24,540 nucleotides of DNA, from the IMG/VR virus record IMGVR_UViG_3300001242_000089, positions 1 to 24,540 of that record; one strand, written 5' to 3'. The position numbers were made by a program, and so were the translations under genes. The notes below the pieces were generated by a model. That model was given only the letters and a program-made list of their open reading frames with translations. It had not been told where the DNA came from and made no database searches. Shown here in pieces: positions 1 through 5,983 of the stretch. The first letter of the stretch is position 1. Each line of letters starts with the position of its first letter. This stretch comes from a virus.

Positions 1-96
1 TTTCTTTTATATTATTTTTTTAATTAGTTAAAATTTAAATAAAAAATATTTTTTGGATTGCGTTTAGCAATTCATAAGTATTCTATTATTAATTTT

Positions 97-147
97 ATTC
101 TATATATAATTTTATTCTATATACTATATTATTCTATATACACTCAC
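97..147. repeat. Three tandem 17-bp AT-rich repeats
   Basis: ATTCTATATA occurs at 97-106, 114-123 and 131-140, exactly 17 bp apart, giving three direct units in a non-coding AT-rich stretch. They run straight towards the 33-bp repeats that follow. Iteron-like spacing is typical of plasmid or phage origins and partition sites; the role here is inferred. Confidence 0.7.
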
Positions 148-160
148 ATCTGTATGTAGA

Positions 161-280
161 TTTACCTACAAAAGTCAAGGTCTGCACCAGCATATTACCT
201 ACAAATGTTAGTTTCCGCATCAGGATTTTACCTATAAATATTAAAATATTATGACTTAGGTAGGCATTTTACTGGTGCAG
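161..280. repeat. Three 33-bp direct repeats plus one inverted copy
   Basis: Units start at 161, 194 and 227, each opening with WTTACCTAYAAA. Units 1 and 2 match at 24 of 33 positions; unit 3 keeps only the first half. An inverted copy follows: CTGCACCAG at 182-190 is matched by CTGGTGCAG at 272-280, with TACCTA in similar relation to each. No gene covers 1-297. The block could be an origin, centromere or multi-site operator; it is not a CRISPR because the units abut and diverge. Confidence 0.7.
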
Positions 281-297
281 AAATATCTTTTTAAAAT

Positions 298-495
298 TTA
301 AATTTTCCCATTGTTTATCGTTAATTTTTGAATATCTTCTTTTAAACCAACATCATTTCTAAATACAAATACCGTCTTATCATTATTATTTTTGTCTGGT
401 TTCACATCTACAATCATATAATTTTTTTGAAGTTTTAATAATTTTCTTGCTAATTGTGCTGTAAAAATAAGTTTAACTTGTTCTTGAATTTGCAT
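298..495 (-). CDS. DUF5659-like small phage protein
   Basis: The 65-residue product resembles the DUF5659 family of small phage proteins: a short segment with FTAQLARKLL, then a central IVDVKPDKNNNDKTVFVF strand pair. The function of this family is unknown to me. The upstream ATG at 510 lies inside the ribosome site GGGAGGTGAT, so the start is taken at 495 (MQIQEQ), six bases after it. It is the last gene before the repeat block at the left edge and probably belongs to the leftward early operon. Domain assignment is by recognition of the pattern, moderate certainty. Confidence 0.65.
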   Translation of the reverse strand: MQIQEQVKLIFTAQLARKLLKLQKNYMIVDVKPDKNNNDKTVFVFRNDVGLKEDIQKLTINNGKI

Positions 496-580
496 AATAT
501 CACCTCCCATTCTTTTTTTATTTTTATATTCTGTTCCCTACTTACTTAGACACATAATTTTTAAAAAAGTTCCATAAAAT

Positions 581-904
581 TTATAAATTATAATTATATT
601 TATCAGATTTTTGTTTTTGCTGATATATAAAATCTATAAAATCATATCTTTTTTTCTCATGTTTATATGGAGAATTATCATAAACAAACATTAATAAATC
701 ATATTCCTTTTGCTCCTCTTTGCTTAATTCTCCATATGGATCTGCATTTTCTATTTTTGCTAAAGCATGAAATACCCCATCATTGTCAGCATTTTTGAGA
801 CATTGCATATCCAAAAAATAATGCAATAATTCGTGCTTTATTGTTACTTTTAAATCTTCCTCACTTGTAGACATACAATTATAAACCTCTATTACTGATT
901 GCAA
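581..904 (-). CDS. Metalloprotease-like protein (HELLH), N-terminus unclear
   Basis: The reading frame contains HELLH, the HExxH zinc-binding signature of gluzincin-type metalloproteases, followed by a charged helical C-terminus. The TTG at 904 is only the first conventional start: the same frame is open and protein-like upstream to about 1056 (residues such as FPRCNAEILPIRFYDL), with no ATG, GTG or TTG there. The preceding gene ends in an adjacent frame at 1021 and overlaps this extension. At 1048-1054 the zero-frame sequence A AAA AAT would allow a -1 shift giving one 277-residue protein. Either a programmed frameshift, a homopolymer indel or a lost start codon explains this. Substrate and role are unknown. 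Confidence 0.55.
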   Translation of the reverse strand: MQSVIEVYNCMSTSEEDLKVTIKHELLHYFLDMQCLKNADNDGVFHALAKIENADPYGELSKEEQKEYDLLMFVYDNSPYKHEKKRYDFIDFIYQQKQKSDKYNYNL

Positions 905-1020
905 ACAACATCTAAAATAATTTCCTGCAATATCACCAATAATTTTATCTTCATTTTTTGATAAATCATAAAATCTAATTGGTAAAATTTCTGCATTGCA
1001 TCTTGGAAAATATTTTTCTA

Positions 1021-1413
1021 CTAAGACTTTTGCATATTCTTCTGCATATTTTTTAGTCTATTAATTTTATCATAATATTTTAAATCACTTTTAACATCTT
1101 CAAATCTTTGTTCTACAAGAATACCTTTTATATATTCTAATTCTTTGTACATTTTTTTATAATTAGTTACTGAATTTATATTTTTATTTTTTGTTGCTTT
1201 GAAATTATAGTAATATTCTTCACCATAATAATTATCAATTATTGCTAAATCAACTACTTCAGTATAATTATATTTACATTCTTTACATGGTATATCAATA
1301 TCACATTCTTTTTCATTACAAAAATCTGCATTATAATTTTCAACTATTTTAATATCATCTTCATTAATACATAATATCTCAATTATTTTTTTAAAATGGT
1401 CTTTCAGATTCAT
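1021..1413 (-). CDS. Hypothetical Cys-cluster protein, possibly fused to the next ORF
   Basis: A 130-residue acidic protein, not assigned to a named family. It carries a cysteine cluster (CNEKECDIDIPCKEC, about residues 32-46) that could bind a metal, and a basic C-terminal tail. The start at 1413 has a strong ribosome site (AGGAGGAGAT) and a well-formed promoter upstream at 1456-1484. The C-terminus (KNMQKNMQKS) is suspicious: it is the out-of-frame reading of KKYAEEYAKVL, which continues sensibly into the HELLH ORF. The natural product may therefore be the first 122 residues joined to the downstream frame. Confidence 0.6.
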   Translation of the reverse strand: MNLKDHFKKIIEILCINEDDIKIVENYNADFCNEKECDIDIPCKECKYNYTEVVDLAIIDNYYGEEYYYNFKATKNKNINSVTNYKKMYKELEYIKGILVEQRFEDVKSDLKYYDKINRLKNMQKNMQKS

Positions 1414-1455
1414 GTGTTTATCTCCTCCTATTTTTATTTTATTGTTTTATAACAT

Positions 1456-1484
1456 AGTATACCATATTCTAGTTAGTTAGGCAA
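1456..1484 (-). promoter_or_regulatory. Sigma-A promoter for the 1413 gene
   Basis: On the minus strand: -35 TTGCCT (1484-1479), 17-bp spacer, -10 TATACT (1461-1456). It reads into the gene starting at 1413. One arm of a long perfect inverted repeat covers the spacer and most of the -35, suggesting repressor control. Confidence 0.6.
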
Positions 1485-1520
1485 CAGTTATTTTTAAACC
1501 CACCTAACTAACTAGAATAT
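1464..1520. repeat. Perfect 18-bp inverted repeat overlapping a promoter
   Basis: Arms at 1464-1481 and 1503-1520 are perfect reverse complements (18/18) around a 21-base loop. Each arm contains the periodic motif CTAACTAACTAG. It lies just after the stop of the 1527-1793 gene and over the promoter of the next gene. With no U-run after it on the minus strand, an operator or attenuator fits better than a simple terminator. Confidence 0.65.
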
Positions 1521-1526
1521 ATAAAT

Positions 1527-1793
1527 TTAACCAGCAATACCTAAGAATTTCATCAAACATTCGTCACAGATAGAAATATTCACATAAGAACCATCCAATT
1601 TACTTCCGTATTCAGCTTGTCCTTGTATATTCCATATCTGCTCATGCAATGGTTGCATATAATCAATCTCTTTCCCACACTTAAAACATTTATCTTTACT
1701 AATGATATTTTGATCTTCATATGCATAACCAAAATCATCATTATCATCAATCTGTACAGGTGAGGGAAAATTCACAATATTTGATTTTTTCAT
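1527..1793 (-). CDS. Small zinc-finger-like phage protein
   Basis: An 88-residue protein with two cysteine pairs, CFKCGK (about residues 36-41) and CDEC (about 76-79), spaced like a treble-clef or zinc-ribbon fold with a long insert between. Its ATG overlaps the stop of the upstream gene (ATGA at 1793-1790), so the two are translationally coupled. No catalytic motif is visible; the family is not named. Likely an early accessory phage protein. Confidence 0.6.
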   Translation of the reverse strand: MKKSNIVNFPSPVQIDDNDDFGYAYEDQNIISKDKCFKCGKEIDYMQPLHEQIWNIQGQAEYGSKLDGSYVNISICDECLMKFLGIAG

Positions 1794-2353
1794 GCTACTG
1801 TTACCTCCATATATACTGATTTACCTGTAGGAATAGATTTAATATCATCTATTTCTTCAATATTAAATACTTTTCCAAAACCATATTTATCATTTATCAT
1901 CTGCAATTTCTTCAAGGCAGTTTTAGCGGCATCAATATTATTCAACCAAGAACAAAATCCTGTAGTTACACCAGTTAAATAATGATACAAACAACCATCA
2001 TCATCTATTGAAAAAGCAAAATTATCATTTATAAAGTTTCCATCTTGGTCTTTAATTACGTATGAAGTTAATTTAAGTTTTATAACCAATGTTTCACCTT
2101 CAGGAATAGATTCAATATTGTCTATTTTTTCAATTCTAAACTCTTTTCCGAATCTATATCTATTGTTTATTCTATGTAACTTTGCTAATAATTCTTCTGT
2201 TCTTTTCTTATTAGTTAAGAAAATATAACCAGTGCTTGTCCCTATACCAGTATAACAAAGATAATGGTATTCATTGCCTACACGAAATAAATTCATTCCA
2301 CTTGATACAAAATTACCATTTTCGTCTTTGATTACATAAGTTGTTTTTCCCAT
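1790..2353 (-). CDS. Hypothetical protein with a duplicated ~90-residue domain
   Basis: The 187-residue product consists of two copies of one domain: each begins YVIKDxxGNF, passes through YHYL and TGxxxxxLxN, then MIN/RINxxYxFGKxFxIEIDxI and ends IPxG with a final beta strand. Halves span about residues 4-93 and 95-187. The layout is that of small phage proteins of unknown function with a display-like strand followed by a helix. AGGAGG precedes the ATG at 2353; a hairpin lies in the leader (2388-2426). It is coupled to the next gene by ATGA overlap. Confidence 0.65.
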   Translation of the reverse strand: MGKTTYVIKDENGNFVSSGMNLFRVGNEYHYLCYTGIGTSTGYIFLTNKKRTEELLAKLHRINNRYRFGKEFRIEKIDNIESIPEGETLVIKLKLTSYVIKDQDGNFINDNFAFSIDDDGCLYHYLTGVTTGFCSWLNNIDAAKTALKKLQMINDKYGFGKVFNIEEIDDIKSIPTGKSVYMEVTVA

Positions 2354-2387
2354 AATATATATATCCTCCTATATTTTAGAATTTTAA

Positions 2388-2426
2388 AGCCACTAATTTA
2401 CCATATAAACATGGCATATAGTGGCT
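2388..2426. promoter_or_regulatory. Hairpin in the leader of the 2353 gene
   Basis: AGCCACTA (2388-2395) pairs with TAGTGGCT (2419-2426), with a smaller CCAT/ATGG stem inside. On the minus strand it stands about 25 bases before the AGGAGG of the 2353 gene and is followed by TTTAAAATT, so it could attenuate transcription or end the upstream transcript. The leader also holds GGTGTATA at 2447-2454 and 2474-2481. Confidence 0.4.
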
Positions 2427-2602
2427 ACTGTAGTTAGAGCATAAAGGGTGTATAAAGTGTATTCGCTCTATAAGGTGTATATATCTGCTTAATTAACAGC
2501 AGAGTATGTGAATAATAACGGCAAATTTAAGTAACATTTTAATTTTCTCTTAGTTATCAAGGTGATCTTACCTTTCTTACTTTTAGCATTATTCTCACCC
2601 CT

Positions 2603-2782
2603 TCAAACAAAATAGTTAGTTATCTTACAATTAGGACATTTCCTTTTATGCCTAGCTTCATCGAATGGTTCAAGTGAAATTTTTACACTCCTGCCAATTC
2701 GATATTCTGTGATAAATCCAATACCACATTTTTTACATCTTCCTGATTTCCAACCGATGTTTTCTGTACTTTTAGGAGACAT
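2603..2782 (-). CDS. 59-residue zinc-ribbon protein
   Basis: A short ORF starting ATG at 2782 and ending TGA at 2605-2603. It has CKKCG (about residues 16-20) and CPNC (49-52), a classic four-cysteine zinc ribbon separated by a basic 28-residue strand region. A GAAGGTG ribosome site precedes the start. It is the first recognisable gene downstream of the leftward promoter at 2924-2953. In the same frame past the TGA the reading stays open for about 34 more codons, which may be chance or a decayed C-terminus. Phage zinc ribbons of this size often regulate or bind nucleic acid; the role is unknown. Confidence 0.6.
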   Translation of the reverse strand: MSPKSTENIGWKSGRCKKCGIGFITEYRIGRSVKISLEPFDEARHKRKCPNCKITNYFV

Positions 2783-2889
2783 TGTTGAGCACCTTCTTTC
2801 ATGCTGTTATCAATCGCTTCTGCACTTCAATATCAATTTAAACACTCCCTAGTAGTTTCATATGTTTCGTTCAGTTAGTTCATTTGCTT

Positions 2890-2908
2890 AACTTAGGTTA
2901 TTTAAGTT
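2890..2908. promoter_or_regulatory. Candidate operator (inverted repeat) in the XRE switch region
   Basis: AACTTA (2890-2895) and TAAGTT (2903-2908) form an inverted repeat about 16 bases downstream of the leftward -10. A further CAGTTAGTTC follows at about 2871-2880. The position suits repression of the leftward promoter by the neighbouring XRE protein; binding is inferred. Confidence 0.35.
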
Positions 2909-2923
2909 ATCCTGTTGTTTTAT

Positions 2924-2953
2924 ATATTAGCATAATCCTACTTACAATGTCAA
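2924..2953 (-). promoter_or_regulatory. Leftward sigma-A promoter
   Basis: On the minus strand: consensus -35 TTGACA (2953-2948), 18-bp spacer, extended -10 TGCTAATAT with TAATAT at 2929-2924. It drives the leftward small-gene operon (2782 onward) and is back to back with the XRE promoter, their -35 boxes only 9 bp apart. Confidence 0.7.
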
Positions 2954-2962
2954 CATATATTA

Positions 2963-2991
2963 TTGATTTTTTTTAATTAATTTATTATAAT
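2963..2991 (+). promoter_or_regulatory. Rightward promoter of the XRE gene
   Basis: -35 TTGATT (2963-2968), 17-bp spacer, perfect -10 TATAAT (2986-2991). A second TATAAT lies at 2995-3000. The ATG is at 3023, so the leader is about 25 bases. Confidence 0.65.
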
Positions 2992-3022
2992 TATTATAAT
3001 AATTATGAGGAGGTAAATTAAT

Positions 3023-3235
3023 ATGGTTAGATTAAAGTTAGTGGAATTGTTGCAAGAGAAGAAGATTGAACCAAGACAATTAGTTATGAAATCAGGCTTA
3101 ACAAGACAAAGTATTTCTAATCTATTAGCTGGGATGCAAACAAGAATAGAATATGATACTATTGATAAGCTCTGTAAGGTCTTAGAATGTGAACCTGGGG
3201 ACTTGTTTGAGTATGTAAAAGAAAAAGAAGATTAA
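3023..3235 (+). CDS. XRE/Cro-type HTH regulator (YozG-like)
   Basis: A 70-residue single-domain DNA-binding protein. LVELLQEKKIEPRQLVMKSGLTRQSISNLL forms helices 1-3 of a lambda-repressor-type fold, followed by DTIDKLCKVLECEPGDLFEY, the usual helices 4-5 of small Cro/C1 or YozG-like regulators. There is no dimerisation or protease domain, so it is not a RecA-cleavable CI. AGGAGG sits at 3008-3013 before the ATG. Divergent promoters with the leftward operon suggest a genetic switch. A bidirectional terminator follows directly. Confidence 0.85.
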   Translation: MVRLKLVELLQEKKIEPRQLVMKSGLTRQSISNLLAGMQTRIEYDTIDKLCKVLECEPGDLFEYVKEKED

Positions 3236-3240
3236 ACAAA

Positions 3241-3267
3241 AAAACCAGTCTATTATAGACTGGTTTT
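3241..3267. terminator. Bidirectional terminator between convergent genes
   Basis: AAAACCAGTCTA (3241-3252) and TAGACTGGTTTT (3256-3267) form a 12-bp stem with a 3-base loop, T-run on one side and A-run on the other, exactly between the XRE gene and the convergent HTH gene. Confidence 0.85.
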
Positions 3268-3667
3268 AATAATCATACATACTTTTCATTTCAGAAATAA
3301 TACTTTCTCGAAGTGGAATATTGAAATCATTAAGCATATTAATCAATACTCTAATTCCACCTCTGAAAATTAAATCTTCATAACCAGCATAAAATTTAAC
3401 TTGGTGCTGATATTCATGTTCAATGAATTTTAATATTTCAGTTTGAATACCATTATCTGTCATCATAAAATCTCTCAAATCATCATCTAATATATAATAT
3501 GACTTCCATTCTTTGTAAGCTATTAATTTTGCTTCTCTGACATATCTCCTGATCTGTTCTTCACTTTTCCTAAGAATATTTGCTGTTTCAGGAATTGTAT
3601 AGAATTTCTGATATTTCATCTGTCCTGCTAATACATCTTTATTGATATTTATTATATTACTTTTCAT
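3266..3667 (-). CDS. HTH (excisionase/MerR-like) DNA-binding protein
   Basis: A 133-residue protein. Residues about 20-68 form an excisionase-type winged helix: FYTIPETANILRKSEEQIRR is the helix-turn-helix and YYILDDDLRDFM the closing wing and helix. The C-terminal half is helical with no recognised domain. It has its own near-perfect promoter (3702-3730), divergent from the plus-strand gene at 4035, and ends in the shared terminator. It may act as a regulator or an excisionase; without an integrase in view the first is safer. Confidence 0.7.
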   Translation of the reverse strand: MKSNIININKDVLAGQMKYQKFYTIPETANILRKSEEQIRRYVREAKLIAYKEWKSYYILDDDLRDFMMTDNGIQTEILKFIEHEYQHQVKFYAGYEDLIFRGGIRVLINMLNDFNIPLRESIISEMKSMYDY

Positions 3668-3701
3668 ATTTCCATTCTCCTTTAATATTTATATTAATAT
3701 A

Positions 3702-3730
3702 ATAATACACAAACTATTTATATTTGTCAA
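3702..3730 (-). promoter_or_regulatory. Strong leftward promoter for the 3667 HTH gene
   Basis: On the minus strand TTGACA (3730-3725), 17-bp spacer, TATTAT (3707-3702). The leader is about 30 bases to the ATG at 3667. Confidence 0.7.
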
Positions 3731-3815
3731 TATGTATTATGATAAATATTAAAGGTATGAATAAAATCACATAAAAAATACTCCCCATTATTGAAGAGTA
3801 TTTTAAAAAATTACA

Positions 3816-3844
3816 TTGTAATTTATGAAAATATAGGGTAAAAT
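3816..3844 (+). promoter_or_regulatory. Rightward promoter for the HTH/coiled-coil gene
   Basis: -35 TTGTAA (3816-3821), 17-bp spacer, -10 TAAAAT (3839-3844). A start near 3851 gives a long leader of about 185 bases before the ATG at 4035. Confidence 0.5.
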
Positions 3845-3850
3845 GATTGT

Positions 3851-4034
3851 CAAATAAAACCGAAAGGCACTCCATCCCCGACCAAAGGTTTGAGTGCCTT
3901 TTCACCAAAAAGCAGGAAGTTTTATTCCAGCCAGCTTTGCTGTTTCGTATTATTATTTTAAGCAAAAATAGGCTGGTTGTCAAGACTCTCCGCTTGGTTT
4001 TATTAAAAATTTTAGATGTGGAGGGTTTATTACA
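3851..4034 (+). promoter_or_regulatory. Structured leader RNA with internal terminator-like hairpin
   Basis: No gene is seen in 3668-4034 on either strand. The predicted leader holds AAAGGCACTC (3863-3872) pairing with GAGTGCCTTT (3892-3901) followed by TTTT, an intrinsic-terminator shape, and then a longer stem made of CCAGCC/GGCTGG (3927-3932 with 3971-3976) enclosing TTTGCT/AGCAAA (3936-3941 with 3961-3966). GGAGGG at about 4020-4025 is the ribosome site. This resembles an attenuator or regulatory leader; I do not recognise a known riboswitch class. Confidence 0.5.
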
Positions 4035-4868
4035 ATGGGACAAGCTATGAGTAAACTTGAAAGTTATTATGGAAACCTGGAAAATAACTTAGAAAAACAT
4101 AGAAAAAAACATGGAAATAACATAGAAAAATTGCACGTATATAATAATCTTGATAATGATGATGATTATTATATAAGGGTTTTATATGCTAAAAGTAATG
4201 CACTTAAGAAATACTTAGATAGAAACATAGAAAATAGCCTGGAAAATGAGAAAGAGGTAGAAACGATGACAATTAGATTAGTTGGAAAAGAAGAGAACAT
4301 GGAAAATGAATATTTAAGCATAGAAGATGCAGCTAATTATCTTAATTGTACTGGAAAGACTATCAGAAACCGCATAAATAAAGATGGTATGCCTTATGTG
4401 CTGGAAAAGAATAAGAAAATGATTAGTATTAAAAACCTGGAAAAATGGAAGAATGGAAAACCAGAAGAAGTTAAAAACATGGAAAATTCAATAGTAGGAA
4501 ACATGGAAAATGAGAACATGGAAGATATAAAAAACCTGGAACCTGTGGATAACTTTGAATCAGAAAAAATTTCTGATTTGGAAATAATTTATGAACCAGA
4601 AATTATTGAACCAGAAAAAAAATATGTTACTCAGGATGAATTAAATTCTTATACTTTTGCTTTAAAAGATTTTACTGAAGCTATTAATTCGCTTAGACAA
4701 GAAATTTCAGATGTTAAATCAGTTCAAGAAGAAATGCAACGCCAAAAGGATGAAGAAAAATTATCTGAAAGAATCAAAGAATTAGATGAAAAATTTAAAA
4801 CGATTCAAGAAAAACAAAATAGTCCTTGGTATAAAAAAATTTGGTCAAGCATTATAAAAAATAGATAG
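4035..4868 (+). CDS. MerR-type HTH, coiled-coil protein (RacA/DUF3967-like) with intragenic repeats
   Basis: A 277-residue protein. Residues about 94-135 are a MerR/excisionase-type HTH (YLSIEDAANYLNCTGKTIRN); residues about 200-265 form a coiled coil, and the end is aromatic and basic (SPWYKKIWSSI). This order resembles RacA and DUF3967 proteins, which bind DNA and in RacA help anchor chromosomes. The N-terminal 77 residues look low in information and lie over the densest DNA repeats. Internal starts exist at 4266, with AGAGGT upstream, and at 4299 (MENEYLS), so the true protein may be about 190-200 residues with the earlier part being a cis site. Antisense to the late operon, with own promoter and terminator. 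A segregation or regulatory role is inferred. Confidence 0.65.
   Translation: MGQAMSKLESYYGNLENNLEKHRKKHGNNIEKLHVYNNLDNDDDYYIRVLYAKSNALKKYLDRNIENSLENEKEVETMTIRLVGKEENMENEYLSIEDAANYLNCTGKTIRNRINKDGMPYVLEKNKKMISIKNLEKWKNGKPEEVKNMENSIVGNMENENMEDIKNLEPVDNFESEKISDLEIIYEPEIIEPEKKYVTQDELNSYTFALKDFTEAINSLRQEISDVKSVQEEMQRQKDEEKLSERIKELDEKFKTIQEKQNSPWYKKIWSSIIKNR
4074..4544 (+). repeat. Intragenic array of AACMTRGAAAAT repeats
   Basis: Copies of a 12-base motif, all in one orientation, start at 4074, 4086, 4096, 4108, 4119, 4224, 4236, 4296, 4434, 4476, 4500, 4515 and 4533 (the last ones degenerate at the end). The first five are 12, 10, 12 and 11 bp apart, close to one helical turn. Copies at 4096 and 4108 are in a different reading frame from the rest, so the DNA rather than the peptide NxEN seems to be conserved. 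Probably binding sites for a protein, perhaps the one encoded here. Confidence 0.75.
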
Positions 4869-4888
4869 ATAGATTTATAATGCTTGAC
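4844..4888. terminator. Bidirectional terminator, 15-bp stem
   Basis: GTCAAGCATTATAAA (4844-4858) and TTTATAATGCTTGAC (4874-4888) are perfect complements around a 15-base loop containing repeated GATA. It overlaps the 3' end of the plus-strand HTH gene and ends transcripts from it and from the convergent lysis genes. Confidence 0.65.
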
Positions 4889-4894
4889 ATATAA

Positions 4895-5485
4895 TTATTT
4901 TCTCTTTAAATCCAACACAACACTAACAATATAAGCATATTCATTAGCTAATTTATGCATAAAATCTTTATCCAAAAGTAGATTAACTTCTCTTTCATTT
5001 GAAATGAATAAGTCTTCAAACAATATAGCTGGCATTAGTGTTTCTCTTACTTCTGCAAAATTTTCATATTTCTTACCTCTATCTGTGATTCCATATCCCT
5101 TTAAAAATCCCATAATATGTTGATGAATTTGATTTCTATATGTATCAGCAATTTTACCTTTTGCATTAGGATACACAAAAGATTCATAACCATGTGCTTT
5201 TTTGTCTGTGGATGAATTTGTGTGGAATGATAAGTATAAATCAATAGGTTTAATTTTATGCAATCTTTTTGCTATTTCTATTGTTTGGTATAAATCTTGT
5301 TTTGCAGTTACATTCATATTAGTCATAGAAGGTTGAATATTTATTACTTCACATATGAAATTTTTTTTCATTATTTCACCGAATTCCATAGTTAAATCCC
5401 AATTTAAATATTTTTCATATATTTTACTATTTATTGCTCCAGTATCTTTTCCACCATGACCTGAAGCCGTAATTATTCTTGACAT
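4895..5485 (-). CDS. N-acetylmuramoyl-L-alanine amidase endolysin (Amidase_3)
   Basis: A 196-residue zinc amidase that cuts the bond between muramic acid and the peptide stem of peptidoglycan. The Amidase_3 signature is complete: GHGGKDTGA with His10, Glu24, His88 in SFHTN, and the catalytic Glu157 in LFEDLFISNERE. The protein consists of the catalytic domain only; no cell-wall-binding domain follows, which is short for a phage endolysin. There is no signal peptide, so release needs a holin. Its ATG overlaps the stop of the small membrane protein upstream by one base (TAATG), placing it in the lysis cassette. Confidence 0.9.
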   Translation of the reverse strand: MSRIITASGHGGKDTGAINSKIYEKYLNWDLTMEFGEIMKKNFICEVINIQPSMTNMNVTAKQDLYQTIEIAKRLHKIKPIDLYLSFHTNSSTDKKAHGYESFVYPNAKGKIADTYRNQIHQHIMGFLKGYGITDRGKKYENFAEVRETLMPAILFEDLFISNEREVNLLLDKDFMHKLANEYAYIVSVVLDLKRK

Positions 5486-5700
5486 TATTTATTTTCACCT
5501 TCTGATTTATTTTTTGAATCACTTACTAAATTAGTAACTACTACTGCACCACCTAATCCCAATGGAAAACCAAAATAAAATATTAAATCTTTGATATTAT
5601 CTATGGGTTTACCCATAAAACAACTGATAATATAAGAAATTAAACACAATCCTATACAACCAGCTAAAAAATAATCCATTTTTGTAAATTCTTTTTTCAT
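5485..5700 (-). CDS. Small two-TM membrane protein, probable holin
   Basis: A 71-residue protein with two hydrophobic segments (about residues 10-29 and 38-60) separated by a short loop and a charged C-terminal tail (SDSKNKSEGENK). Size, topology and position directly before the amidase are those of a class II holin, which would open the membrane for the endolysin. AGGAGG precedes the ATG at 5700. The specific holin family is not recognised; with the UviB-like protein upstream one of the two may be an antiholin. Confidence 0.65.
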   Translation of the reverse strand: MKKEFTKMDYFLAGCIGLCLISYIISCFMGKPIDNIKDLIFYFGFPLGLGGAVVVTNLVSDSKNKSEGENK

Positions 5701-5709
5701 GTGATCCTC

Positions 5710-5982
5710 CTAATGATTTCTATCTTTAAGAATTTCAATATCTTTTTGCATCAATGTCATACTTGTACTGATTTCTTTAATACTACCAGATATTTCCCTA
5801 TGAGTTTTGTCAGATTTTTCTATATGTTCTAATAATTTTTGTTCTCTTTGTTCTGATTTTAATTTATCTGCTTGATGTTGCTTAAAAGTATAAATTAATA
5901 TACCAATAAAAAGTGTTGGCATAATTCCCATACTCATAACTAACTGACTAAAAACTTGTGGCGAAAATCCTAATATTTCCAT
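5710..5982 (-). CDS. BhlA/UviB-type holin-like protein
   Basis: A 90-residue protein with one N-terminal membrane segment (about residues 10-32, MSMGIMPTLFIGILIYTF) followed by a basic stretch and a coiled coil to the end. This is the arrangement of the BhlA/UviB family found in Bacillus and Clostridium phages and bacteriocin loci, members of which have holin activity. It starts one base after the stop of the HhH protein and precedes the second membrane protein, so translation is probably coupled. Confidence 0.75.
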   Translation of the reverse strand: MEILGFSPQVFSQLVMSMGIMPTLFIGILIYTFKQHQADKLKSEQREQKLLEHIEKSDKTHREISGSIKEISTSMTLMQKDIEILKDRNH

Positions 5983-5983
5983 A

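Noticed and set aside
161-259. Possible CRISPR array
   Set aside because: The 33-bp units abut and diverge over their length; there are no constant repeats with unique spacers and no cas genes.
2447-2481. DnaA boxes (TTATACACC and ATATACACC on the minus strand)
   Set aside because: Only two near matches, the best differing at the last base; too weak to claim an origin there.
2511-2582. Very short ORFs (10 and 14 codons) with a good ribosome site after the zinc-ribbon gene
   Set aside because: Too short to support as genes; the stretch may be a decayed C-terminus of the zinc-ribbon gene.
3714-4043. Minus-strand ORF of 109 codons and plus-strand ORF 3847-4050
   Set aside because: They overlap the structured leader and promoters of the HTH/coiled-coil gene, lack ribosome sites, and have unlikely composition.
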